A stretch of DNA of 64,000 bases from Bradyrhizobium embrapense. GTDB lineage: Bacteria; Pseudomonadota; Alphaproteobacteria; Rhizobiales; Xanthobacteraceae. The stretch is taken from NCBI RefSeq assembly GCF_001189235.2, contig NZ_LFIP02000010.1, positions 23,109 through 87,108 on the forward strand, given 5' to 3'. The stretch's first letter is position 1. Every line of letters starts with the position of its first letter. Positions 16,102 through 24,093 of the stretch are shown here, piece after piece. Position numbers and translations under genes: made by a program. Below the pieces are notes generated by a model. The model was given only the letters and a program-made list of their open reading frames with translations, made no database searches and had not been told where the DNA came from.

Positions 16102-18510
16102 TCACGCCCGCAGCGTGCCGCCGGTCTTCTTGGTCACCTCGGCGACGACCTTGGCGGCGACCGCGTCGATCTCCTGGTCGGTCATCGTCTTCTCGCGCGG
16201 CTGGATCGTCACCGCGATCGCGATCGACTTCTTGTCGGGATCGATGCCCTTGCCTTCGTAGACGTCGAACACGCTCACATCAGTGATCAGCTTCTTGTCG
16301 ACGTTCTGTGCGGCGCGGACGATATCGCCGGCCTTGACGCCGCGGTCGACGATGAAGGCGAAGTCGCGCGACACCGGCTGGAACGCGGAGAGCTCAAGCA
16401 CCGGTTTGGCGCGCGTCGCCCTCTGCTTGCCTTGCGGGATGCGCTCGAGGATCACCTCGAACACGAGCATCGGACCGTCTGCGCCGAGCGCCTCGGCCGT
16501 CCGCGGATGCAATTCGCCGAAATAGCCGAGCACGTTTTGCGGGCCGATCTGGATGGTGCCGGAACGTCCCGGATGCAGCCAGGCGGGACCGCCGGGCACG
16601 ATCTGCAGCGCCTGCATCGGCGCGCCGGCTGCCGCCAGCACCGCGAAAGCGTCGGCCTTGGCATCCATCGCATCGGCTGCGGCCGTGCCGGTCCAGTGCC
16701 GTCCGATCCCTTTCGACGAGGCGTAGCCGTGGCGCACGCCGGAGGCGGCCATGAGCTGGTCTTCCGGGCGGTCGCCGCGGAACACCTGGCCGACCTCGAA
16801 CAGCGCCACGTCAGGATAGCCGCGGTTGATGTTGGCCTGAACCGCCGCGACGAGGCCGGGCAGCAGGCTCGGCCGCATGTCGGAGAGATCGGCCGCGATC
16901 GGGTTGGCGAGCACGAGCTCACTCTGGCCGCCGCCGAACAGTTTTGCCGCATCATTGGTGATGAACGACCAGGTCACGGCTTCCACCATGCCGCGGACGC
17001 CGAGCGCGCGCTTGGCGCGTCGGGTGCGCTGCTGCATCGGCGTCAGCACCGGCTTGCGCGGCTCCTCGCCACGCTCGAACGCCGTCATCGGCACCTTGTC
17101 GACGCCGACGATGCGCACGATTTCCTCGACGATGTCGGCCTTGCCCTGCACGTCGGTGCGCCAGGACGGGATCGCGATCTTCACGACGGGCCCGTTGCCG
17201 GCCAGCATGAAGCCGAGCCGGGTGAGGATCAGCTTGACCTCGACCAACGGCACCTCGATGCCGGCGAGCCGCTTGACCTCGCTGAGCGGGAAGTCGATCA
17301 CGCGGTCTTCGCCGAACTGCTTGCCGACCACGACGTTCTCGGACGGCGTGCCGCCGCACAGCTCCAGCACCAGTCTGGTGGCGAGCTCGAGCCCGGGCAC
17401 CATGAAGGCCGGATCGACGCCGCGCTCGAAGCGGTAGCGCGCATCCGAATTGATGCCGAGCTTGCGGCCGGTCTGCGCGATGTTGATCTCGTTCCACAAC
17501 GCCGATTCGATCAGCACATCGGTGGTGTTGTCGTCGCAGCCCGAGGCTTCGCCGCCCATGATGCCGGCGAGCGACTCGACGCCATGCTCGTCGGCGATCA
17601 CGCAAGTCTTGCTGTCGAGCGTGTAGGTGCGGCCGTCGAGCGCGAGCAGTGTCTCGCCATCTTTCGCGCGGCGTACGGTGAGGTTGCCCTGCACCTTCTT
17701 GGCGTCGAACACGTGCAACGGACGGGCGCGGTCGTAGGTCATGAAGTTGGTGATGTCGACCAGCGCGTTGATCGGGCGCAGGCCGATCGAGGTCAGCCGC
17801 TTCTGCAGCCATTCCGGCGACGGACCGTTCTTCACCCCGCGCACCAGCCGCAGCGCGAAGCCCGGACACAGCGCTGCGTCTTCCACCTTGACCTGAACCG
17901 GGCAGGGGAATTCGCCCTTGATCGGCCTGATGCCGGAATCCTTGAACTTGCCCATGTCGGCGGCGGCGAGATCGCGCGCGATGCCGTGCACGCCGGTGCA
18001 GTCCTGCCGGTTCGGCGTCAGATTGATCTCGATGACGGGATCGCCGAGCGCGGCCCATTCGGCATAGCCCTTGCCGATCGGCGCGTCCGCTGGCAGCTCC
18101 ATGATGCCGTCGTGGTCTTCCGAGATCTGCAATTCGGCCGCCGAGCACAGCATGCCGCGGCTCTCGACGCCGCGAATGGTGCCGACACCGAGCGTGATGT
18201 CCTTGCCGGGGATGTAAGTGCCGGGCGGCGAGAACACGCTGATCAGTCCCGCACGCGCATTCGGCGCACCGCACACCACCTGCACCGGCGCGCCGCCGTC
18301 GCCGGTGTCGACCATGCACACGCGCAGCCGGTCGGCATTCGGATGCTGCTCGGCCGAGATCACGCGTGCGATGGTGAATGGGGCGAGCTGTTTCGCCTTG
18401 TCCTCGATGTTCTCGACCTCGAGACCGATCATGGTGAGCTTGTCGGCGAGCTTGTCGAGCGGCTCGTCGGTCTCGAGATGTTCCTTCAGCCAGGAGAGGG
18501 TGAACTTCAC
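16102..18510 (-). CDS. pheT: Phenylalanyl-tRNA synthetase beta subunit
   Basis: An 802-residue beta chain of the (alpha-beta)2 enzyme that charges tRNA-Phe. In order: N-terminal MKFTLSWLKEHL, tRNA-binding OB domain (residues 40-150), B3/B4 editing domain, B5 and B1-like core, and C-terminal anticodon-binding FDX-ACB domain (PVSRDFAFIVD, near 715). It starts at GTG, and the GTGA overlaps the stop of the DUF559 gene, suggesting translational coupling. pheS is upstream, interrupted by that insertion. Confidence 0.97.
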   Translation of the reverse strand: MKFTLSWLKEHLETDEPLDKLADKLTMIGLEVENIEDKAKQLAPFTIARVISAEQHPNADRLRVCMVDTGDGGAPVQVVCGAPNARAGLISVFSPPGTYIPGKDITLGVGTIRGVESRGMLCSAAELQISEDHDGIMELPADAPIGKGYAEWAALGDPVIEINLTPNRQDCTGVHGIARDLAAADMGKFKDSGIRPIKGEFPCPVQVKVEDAALCPGFALRLVRGVKNGPSPEWLQKRLTSIGLRPINALVDITNFMTYDRARPLHVFDAKKVQGNLTVRRAKDGETLLALDGRTYTLDSKTCVIADEHGVESLAGIMGGEASGCDDNTTDVLIESALWNEINIAQTGRKLGINSDARYRFERGVDPAFMVPGLELATRLVLELCGGTPSENVVVGKQFGEDRVIDFPLSEVKRLAGIEVPLVEVKLILTRLGFMLAGNGPVVKIAIPSWRTDVQGKADIVEEIVRIVGVDKVPMTAFERGEEPRKPVLTPMQQRTRRAKRALGVRGMVEAVTWSFITNDAAKLFGGGQSELVLANPIAADLSDMRPSLLPGLVAAVQANINRGYPDVALFEVGQVFRGDRPEDQLMAASGVRHGYASSKGIGRHWTGTAAADAMDAKADAFAVLAAAGAPMQALQIVPGGPAWLHPGRSGTIQIGPQNVLGYFGELHPRTAEALGADGPMLVFEVILERIPQGKQRATRAKPVLELSAFQPVSRDFAFIVDRGVKAGDIVRAAQNVDKKLITDVSVFDVYEGKGIDPDKKSIAIAVTIQPREKTMTDQEIDAVAAKVVAEVTKKTGGTLRA

Positions 18511-18977
18511 GGCTGCATGCCTCGGTTCTTGTTGGTGGTTACTGATTGATCTTGATCGGTGTTTCCGTTCCCTCCCCCCTTGTGGGGGAGGGTCAGGGAG
18601 GGGGGTGAGCCGCTTGCTCCGACCCTGGTCGCCTCGCGGATCGCTTCTACGACTCCTTCCAGATTCGACGTCACTTGTTCATTGGTGAAGCGAAGAACCC
18701 GGAAGCCCTCAGAGATAAAGAAAGCATCGCGACGTTCGTCCGCCTTCTGACGCTCCTCGAAATCATGCGAGTCGCCATCGAGCTCGATGATCAGATTTGC
18801 GGAGAAGCAAACGAAGTCGACGACGTAATTCTTGATCGGCGTTTGACGACGAAATCCGACCCCGTCCATTCGATTGGCCTTCAGGTGGCGCCACAGCAGC
18901 GTTTCGGCGCGCGTCATCGCTTGGCGAAGCTGCTTCGCTCTGTTGCGCTGACGTTCGCTGACGACTGCGTGCGGCAT
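18507..18977 (-). CDS. DUF559 endonuclease-like protein inserted in pheS-pheT
   Basis: A 156-residue protein with a DUF559 domain, related to very-short-patch-repair-type and restriction-like endonuclease folds. Core motifs are AETLLWRHLKANRMDGVGFRR, then NYVVDFVCFSANLIIELDGD (Asp and Glu of a PD-(D/E)xK-like site) and RRDAFFISEGFRVLRF. The last 40 or so residues (from SPPSLTLPHKGGGNGN) are encoded by a dispersed repeat plus the original pheS-pheT spacer, and the stop overlaps the pheT GTG. DUF559 genes are frequent solitary cargo in rhizobial genomes; no function has been proven. Confidence 0.85.
   Translation of the reverse strand: MPHAVVSERQRNRAKQLRQAMTRAETLLWRHLKANRMDGVGFRRQTPIKNYVVDFVCFSANLIIELDGDSHDFEERQKADERRDAFFISEGFRVLRFTNEQVTSNLEGVVEAIREATRVGASGSPPSLTLPHKGGGNGNTDQDQSVTTNKNRGMQP
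18565..18606. repeat. 42-bp inverted repeat, copy near pheT
   Basis: Exactly reverse-complementary over 42 bases to the copy at 18986-19027 on the other side of the DUF559 gene. It begins CCGTTCCCTC and ends GGGAGGGGGGT, and is itself partly self-complementary (CCCTCCCCC / GGGGGAGGG). It is read as coding sequence at the DUF559 C-terminus. Confidence 0.85.
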
Positions 18978-18985
18978 CCTGGGCT

Positions 18986-19027
18986 ACCCCCCTCCCTGAC
19001 CCTCCCCCACAAGGGGGGAGGGAACGG
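18986..19027. repeat. 42-bp inverted repeat, copy near pheS
   Basis: Perfect inverted partner of 18565-18606. It lies just 8 bases before the DUF559 start codon (on its strand) and 36 bases from the pheS stop. The two copies bracket almost the entire DUF559 gene. Confidence 0.85.
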
Positions 19028-19063
19028 AGAGAGACCGGATGCGATTATGGTTGAGAACGAGCC

Positions 19064-20146
19064 TCACGAACTCAATCCCCCCGCGATGGTCGGGATGTCG
19101 AGCGGCTTGAAGCCGTAGTGGCTGAGCCAGCGGATGTCGTTCTCGAACAGCTGGCGCAGATCGGCGATGCCGTATTTCAGCATCGCGATGCGGTCGATGC
19201 CCATGCCCCAGGCAAAACCCTGGTAGACGTCAGGATCGATGCCGCAGGCGCGCAGCACGTTCGGGTGCACCATGCCGCAGCCGAGGATCTCCATCCAGTC
19301 CTCGCCCTCGCCGAAGCGGATCTCGCCCTTGTCGCGGCGGCACTGGATGTCGACCTCGAGCGACGGCTCGGTGAACGGGAAGAACGACGGCCGAAACCGC
19401 ATGTTGATGTGGTCGACCTCGAAGAACGCTTTGCAGAACTCGTGCAGGATCCATTTCAGGTGGCCGAGATGCGAGCCCTTGTCGATCACGAGGCCTTCGA
19501 CCTGGTGGAATTGCGGCGTGTGCGTCGCATCCGAGTCGATGCGATAGGTGCGGCCCGGGCAGATCACGCGGATCGGCGGCTTCTGGCTCAGCATCGTGCG
19601 CACCTGCACCGGCGAGGTGTGGGTCCGCAGCAGCATGCGCGAGCCGTCTTCCTTCGGCCTGAAGAAGAAGGTGTCGTGCATCTCGCGCGCCGGGTGGCCT
19701 TTGGGGAAGTTCAGCTTGGTGAAATTGTAATCGTCGGTCTCGATGTCGGGACCTTCGGCGACCGCAAAGCCCATGTCGGCGAAGATCGTGGTGAGCTCGT
19801 CCCACACCTGGCTCAGCGGATGGATGCGGCCGGTCTCCGCCGGCGCATCGCGCAGCGGCAACGTGACGTCGATGGTCTCGGCGGCAAGGCGGGCATCGAG
19901 CGCAGCCGCCTTCAGCACGTCGCGCCTGGCCGCGAGCGCTTGCGTCACCGCATCCTTGGCGAGGTTGATCTTCGCGCCTTCTGTCTTGCGTTCCTCCGGC
20001 GACATCTTGCCGAGGGTGGCGAGCAAGGCCGAGATCGAGCCCTTTTTGCCGAGTGCTGCGACGCGCACCGCCTCGAGGGCGGCCTCGTCAGCGGCCGAGG
20101 CGATCTGGTCGAGGATGGATGTTTCGAGCGTTGCGAGGTCGGACAC
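19064..20146 (-). CDS. pheS: Phenylalanyl-tRNA synthetase alpha subunit
   Basis: A 360-residue catalytic alpha chain: N-terminal coiled coil (residues 1-90), then the class II core with motif 2 (RTHTSPVQVRTM) and motif 3 (GMGIDRIAMLKYGI). The GTG at 20146 is chosen because AGGAATT lies 7 bases upstream and the protein then begins VSDLATLE, the normal family start; the longer frame adds 34 unlikely residues. It is separated from pheT by a 555-base stretch holding the DUF559 gene, where the two are usually adjacent. Confidence 0.96.
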   Translation of the reverse strand: MSDLATLETSILDQIASAADEAALEAVRVAALGKKGSISALLATLGKMSPEERKTEGAKINLAKDAVTQALAARRDVLKAAALDARLAAETIDVTLPLRDAPAETGRIHPLSQVWDELTTIFADMGFAVAEGPDIETDDYNFTKLNFPKGHPAREMHDTFFFRPKEDGSRMLLRTHTSPVQVRTMLSQKPPIRVICPGRTYRIDSDATHTPQFHQVEGLVIDKGSHLGHLKWILHEFCKAFFEVDHINMRFRPSFFPFTEPSLEVDIQCRRDKGEIRFGEGEDWMEILGCGMVHPNVLRACGIDPDVYQGFAWGMGIDRIAMLKYGIADLRQLFENDIRWLSHYGFKPLDIPTIAGGLSS

Positions 20147-20340
20147 GGTCAATTCCTGCGCTGAGCATGATCCGGCGGGAAGAGCCGGCTTCCGAACCAT
20201 GCGCCAAAATTCGGCTGGGTTGTCGCCGCCCGAAGGCCGTAACGTCAAGCAAAAAGCCGGTCATTCGGGCTCGTGGCCGGCGGCATTGAACTTCGCGCGG
20301 AGGCCGCGCTACCCAAGGGGAGTGCAAGGAGACCCACACG

Positions 20341-20751
20341 ATGTTGCTGCGATCTTGCCTGGCCGTGCCGGCGGTCCTGTTCATGCTGGTCCCGGCGCAT
20401 GCCGCGACCGAGGAATGTCCTGCCAAATCGACCCAGATGGACGACATCATCGCGGTGCTGGAGAAGGCGCCGAGCTGCAACCGCGCGATGAAGATCTTCG
20501 AGGCGTGCGAATACGGCGCCAGCGGCGACGTCCAGTTCGGTGCCGTGGTCGAGAAGAAATGCGAGGCGGACTTCCTGTCCGGCCTCAAGGGCGGGCCGAA
20601 ACGGACGTACCAGCACGAGATGCAGGTCTGCGACCGCAAGTACCGGAATGAATCCGGCACCATGTACATCTCGTTTACGGCGTTCTGCCGGGCGCAGGTC
20701 GCCCAGCGCTATTCGCAGAAGGCGCTGAAAGCGGGCGCCAGCGCGCGCTAG
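20341..20751 (+). CDS. Secreted cysteine-containing hypothetical protein
   Basis: A 136-residue protein with a clear Sec signal peptide (LLRSCLAVPAVLFMLVPAHA, cleavage at AHA-AT). The mature part holds six cysteines (EEC, PSC, EAC, KKC, QVC, AFC), an even number consistent with three periplasmic disulfides. The ribosome site AAGGAGA lies 9 bases upstream. No family is recognised. It stands between pheS and rplT on the opposite strand from both. Confidence 0.7.
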   Translation: MLLRSCLAVPAVLFMLVPAHAATEECPAKSTQMDDIIAVLEKAPSCNRAMKIFEACEYGASGDVQFGAVVEKKCEADFLSGLKGGPKRTYQHEMQVCDRKYRNESGTMYISFTAFCRAQVAQRYSQKALKAGASAR

Positions 20752-20766
20752 GATCGCCCGCCAGGA

Positions 20767-21126
20767 TCAGGCGGCCAGCGTGGCCTTGGCCTTCTCGGCG
20801 ATCGCCTGGAACGCAACCGGCTCGTGGATCGCGAGATCCGACAGCACCTTGCGGTCCACCACGACGCCCGACTTGGACAGGCCGTTGATGAACACGCTGT
20901 AGGTCATGCCGAACGGACGGACTGCGGCGTTGATGCGCTGGATCCAGAGCGCGCGGAAGGTGCGCTTCTTGCGCTTGCGGTCGCGGAAGGCGTACTGGCC
21001 GGCCTTTTCGACGGCCTGCTTGGCGACGCGGATGGTGTTCTTGCGGCGGCCGTAATAGCCCTTGGCGGCCTTGTAGACTTTCTTGTGCTTGGCGTGAGCG
21101 GTCACACCGCGTTTGACGCGAGACAT
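20767..21126 (-). CDS. rplT: 50S ribosomal protein L20
   Basis: 119 residues starting SRVKRGVTAHAKHKKVYKAA, the highly basic N-terminal extension of L20, followed by the globular domain (GLSKSGVVVDRKVLSDLA). It binds 23S rRNA early in 50S assembly. It follows rpmI by 77 bases in the usual rpmI-rplT order. Confidence 0.98.
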   Translation of the reverse strand: MSRVKRGVTAHAKHKKVYKAAKGYYGRRKNTIRVAKQAVEKAGQYAFRDRKRKKRTFRALWIQRINAAVRPFGMTYSVFINGLSKSGVVVDRKVLSDLAIHEPVAFQAIAEKAKATLAA

Positions 21127-21203
21127 GACGGAAATCCTTGAGATCTAGAAGAAGTGACGGGGCGCCGCGCGAGACGCGGCCGGGTTCAAGCGGATGAGCG
21201 CGA

Positions 21204-21404
21204 TCAGGCGTTCGGCAAGAAGTACTTCTTGACGTTGTCGCCGTCGGTCTTGAACAGCACGCGGGTGCCGCGGAGCTGCCGGATCTGCTTCTTCGTCCGC
21301 TTGATCATGCCGTGGCGCTTGCCGCGCTGGGCGTGCATGACTTTGCCAGTGGCAGTCACCTTGAAGCGCTTTTTAGCGCCCGACTTGGTCTTCAACTTGG
21401 GCAT
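21204..21404 (-). CDS. rpmI: 50S ribosomal protein L35
   Basis: 66 residues, MPKLKTKSGAKKRFKVTATG, with the basic AQRGKRHGMIKRT segment typical of L35. It is the first gene of the rpmI-rplT pair. Confidence 0.98.
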   Translation of the reverse strand: MPKLKTKSGAKKRFKVTATGKVMHAQRGKRHGMIKRTKKQIRQLRGTRVLFKTDGDNVKKYFLPNA

Positions 21405-21689
21405 TTAGCTCTCCTGTCGCCCAACACGAATATCGCCCAAAGAGGCGTTCGGCCGGCTAAAATGCTCGTTAGAGCGTTGAAAGTGCTAAGGTTTTTTCCG
21501 AATTGAAAGAACCTGCACTGGACGTCGCCACGGCAGCCCTTGATCAGCCGGGCGGCGAAGGCCCGGCTTATGACAGAGGATCGGCGCTTTTGCAACGTTT
21601 GAAGCGCGGAACCGGCGGCAGATCGGTCCGCTCCGCAGCAGTCGTCGGCTCCTTTGCATGGGGTTGTTTTCGAGATTTTGGCGGAACCG

Positions 21690-21777
21690 GTAGCCCGGAT
21701 GGAGCGAAGCGCAATCCGGGGCAGGTCGCGCCGCGGACGCTGCCGTCCCGGATTGCGCTGCGCTCCATCCGGGCTAC
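21690..21777. repeat. Dispersed GTAGCCCGGATG palindrome, copy 1
   Basis: Begins GTAGCCCGGATGGAGCGAAG and ends with its near-perfect inverse (CTCCATCCGGGCTAC), with inner CAATCCGGG / CCCGGATTG arms. The same 86-88 base element occurs at 41413-41498 and 59741-59827. Confidence 0.85.
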
Positions 21778-21790
21778 CAAAATGGAAACA

Positions 21791-21813
21791 GCCCGCCGGG
21801 CGATCCGGCGGGC
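21791..21813 (-). terminator. Hairpin after infC
   Basis: GCCCGCCGG and CCGGCGGGC form a 9-base GC stem 30 bases past the infC stop, followed on the minus strand by TGTTTCCATTTTGG. It is a reasonable intrinsic terminator with an imperfect T tract. Confidence 0.6.
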
Positions 21814-21844
21814 CACTTCATTTCAACAAAGCGACAAACTCGAA

Positions 21845-22384
<540 letters not shown>

Positions 22385-22612
22385 GGGTAACTCTCCAAAG
22401 TTGTGAAAGGGAAGGCGGATATTTTGAAGCAAGACGCTGCGACGGGCAAGCGAACTCGCTCTTTTAAGCGGCAAAACCGTCAATTGCGAGGCATTTTGGC
22501 CACGCTCGGCACATATAGCGGGCGCGCCCGCTCTGCAAGGCGGGCCTGCTGCCGTTGACCGCTGCCGCGCCACGATTGAAAACCAGATCTCTGACACGCG
22601 AGTGACCGAACC

Positions 22613-23449
22613 ATGAGCCAAACCACCGCATCCGAGCAGGAACCTGCCTTCATCGAGGTCGGCGAGGGCCATGGCGCACGCCGGATCGCGGTGCGCGCCC
22701 GGGCGGGGAGCAATCCCGGCAGCGCCAGTGGCGCGCCGGGCAGCGCAAGTAGCGCGCCGGGACTGTTCTGGCTCGGCGGCTTCAAGTCCGACATGACCGG
22801 CACCAAGGCGATCGCGCTCGACACATGGGCCGCCGAGCACGGCCGCAGTTGCGTCAGGTTCGACTATTCCGGCCATGGCGAATCCGGCGGCGAATTCGCC
22901 GACGGCACCATCGGCCGCTGGCTAGAGGAGAGCGTCGCGGTCTTCTCGCAGTTCTGCAGCGGGCCGCAGGTCGTGATCGGGTCCTCGATGGGCGGCTGGA
23001 TGGCGTTGCTGCTGGCGCGCGAGATCGCAAAGCGCGGCAAGGCGAAGGCACAGCTCGCCGGCCTCGTGCTGATCGCACCGGCGCCCGACTTCACCGAGGA
23101 ATTGATGTGGAAGGGTTTTTCGCCGGAGATCCGTGCCGAGATCGAGACCAAGGGCGTCTGGCTCAGGCCATCCGAATATGGCGACGGCTCGCCCTATCCG
23201 ATCACCCGTAATCTGATCGAGGAGGGCCGCAACCATTTGCTGCTCGGAAGCAAGATCGATGTCGGCTGTCCGGTGCGCATCCTGCAGGGCGCGCAGGATC
23301 CCGACGTGCCGTGGAAGCACGCCTTCGCGCTGGTGCATCGGCTGCCGGCCGAGGATGTGGTGCTGACCATGATCCAGGACGGCGATCATCGGCTGTCGCG
23401 GCCACAGGACATCGCGCGCATCATCGCCGCGGTGGCGGAGATCGGCTAA
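22613..23449 (+). CDS. Alpha/beta hydrolase
   Basis: 278 residues of alpha/beta-hydrolase fold. Visible are the oxyanion-side LFWLGGFKSDMTGTKA, the nucleophile elbow IGSSMGGWMALL (Ser near residue 126), the acid region GAQDPDVPWKHA and the terminal HRLSRPQD histidine. It resembles the ABHD10/serine esterase branch that hydrolyses small esters or acyl-thioesters. The N-terminal part contains a short low-complexity stretch (NPGSASGAPGSASSAPG). It is divergent from infC; no operon partner is evident. Confidence 0.82.
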   Translation: MSQTTASEQEPAFIEVGEGHGARRIAVRARAGSNPGSASGAPGSASSAPGLFWLGGFKSDMTGTKAIALDTWAAEHGRSCVRFDYSGHGESGGEFADGTIGRWLEESVAVFSQFCSGPQVVIGSSMGGWMALLLAREIAKRGKAKAQLAGLVLIAPAPDFTEELMWKGFSPEIRAEIETKGVWLRPSEYGDGSPYPITRNLIEEGRNHLLLGSKIDVGCPVRILQGAQDPDVPWKHAFALVHRLPAEDVVLTMIQDGDHRLSRPQDIARIIAAVAEIG

Positions 23450-23471
23450 CTTCGCCCATCTTGTTCGATGT

Positions 23472-23564
23472 GATCATCCGCGAAAGCGGATGATCCAGTA
23501 CGCCGCGGCCTCTCGATTCAAGGCGGGAGCTCTGGAATACTGGATGCCCCGCATGCGCGGGCAT
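23472..23564. repeat. Dispersed hairpin repeat (GATCATCCGC type)
   Basis: Opens with a perfect 10-base stem GATCATCCGC / GCGGATGATC around a GAAA tetraloop (23472-23495), and closes with a second stem ATGCCC / GGGCAT near 23544-23564. It is a typical rhizobial intergenic palindromic element between the hydrolase and the NTF2-like gene. Confidence 0.6.
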
Positions 23565-23589
23565 GACAGAAGTGGTTGGGAAAGGCGCC

Positions 23590-24060
23590 ATGAACACGAC
23601 AACGATGCTGCGCGCGTTCTGCGACGCGGTCGAACAGCGCGACGGCAAGGCCTTCGCAAGCCTCTTCACCGAGGACGGCGTCTACCACGACGTGTTCTAT
23701 GGCGCGTTCGAGGGGCACGCCAGGATCGCCGAGATGATCGACGACTGGTTCTACCGGACTGCGACCGATTTCCGCTGGGTGATGCACGATCCCGTCAGCG
23801 ACGGCACGACGCTCTACGCGCGCTACACGTTCAGCTACCGCTCGACCCTGCCGGAAGCCAAGGGGGCGCGGGCGATGTTCGAGGGCGTCGCGATCATGCG
23901 GCTGCGCGACGGCAAGATCGCGGAATATCACGAGGTCGCCAACACCGCGCCGGCCTTCGTCGACCTCAACTTCGCGCCGGAGCGGATCGCCAAGATCGTC
24001 GGCAAGCAGGGCGCTGCGCTGCGGGCGCGGCCGGAGATGAAGCGGCACCTGGAGACCTGA
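23590..24060 (+). CDS. NTF2/SnoaL-like protein
   Basis: 156 residues with the cone-shaped NTF2-like fold pattern: a helix (MLRAFCDAVEQRDGKAFASLFTEDGVYHD), the YGAFEGHARIAEM segment and a beta sheet rich in aromatic residues ending IMRLRDGKIAEYHEVAN. This matches SnoaL-like polyketide cyclase / ketosteroid-isomerase relatives. Function is not predictable from the fold. The start at 23590 is preferred to one 27 bases upstream that reads into a repeat. Confidence 0.75.
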   Translation: MNTTTMLRAFCDAVEQRDGKAFASLFTEDGVYHDVFYGAFEGHARIAEMIDDWFYRTATDFRWVMHDPVSDGTTLYARYTFSYRSTLPEAKGARAMFEGVAIMRLRDGKIAEYHEVANTAPAFVDLNFAPERIAKIVGKQGAALRARPEMKRHLET

Positions 24061-24093
24061 TCGTCGCTACTGGCGACTGCAATGCGGCGTGGA

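Larger units (their letters stand above)
21405..21844. other. 440-base interval between infC and rpmI
   Basis: No gene is supported here; overlapping frames are repeat- or leader-derived. On the minus strand the order is: terminator-like hairpin just after infC, a GTAGCCCGGATGGAGCG palindrome (21690-21777), then about 280 bases that must contain the rpmI-rplT promoter and leader. In many bacteria this leader is where L20 represses its operon; no L20 site could be identified by eye. Confidence 0.6.

Noticed and set aside
16045..18549. 834-residue plus-strand open frame opposite pheT
   Set aside because: Composition (Asp, Arg, His, Gln rich) is the mirror of an Ala/Gly/Val-rich gene; pheT is certain and no family is seen in the antisense frame.
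18565..19027. CRISPR-like or insertion-sequence interpretation of the repeats around DUF559
   Set aside because: Only two copies, inverted, with no spacers, and the enclosed gene has no transposase motifs; kept instead as an inverted-repeat cassette.
22385..22876. N-terminal extension of infC from an upstream start
   Set aside because: No similarity to IF-3 and it overlaps the divergent hydrolase; the ATT start with its ribosome site explains the gene.
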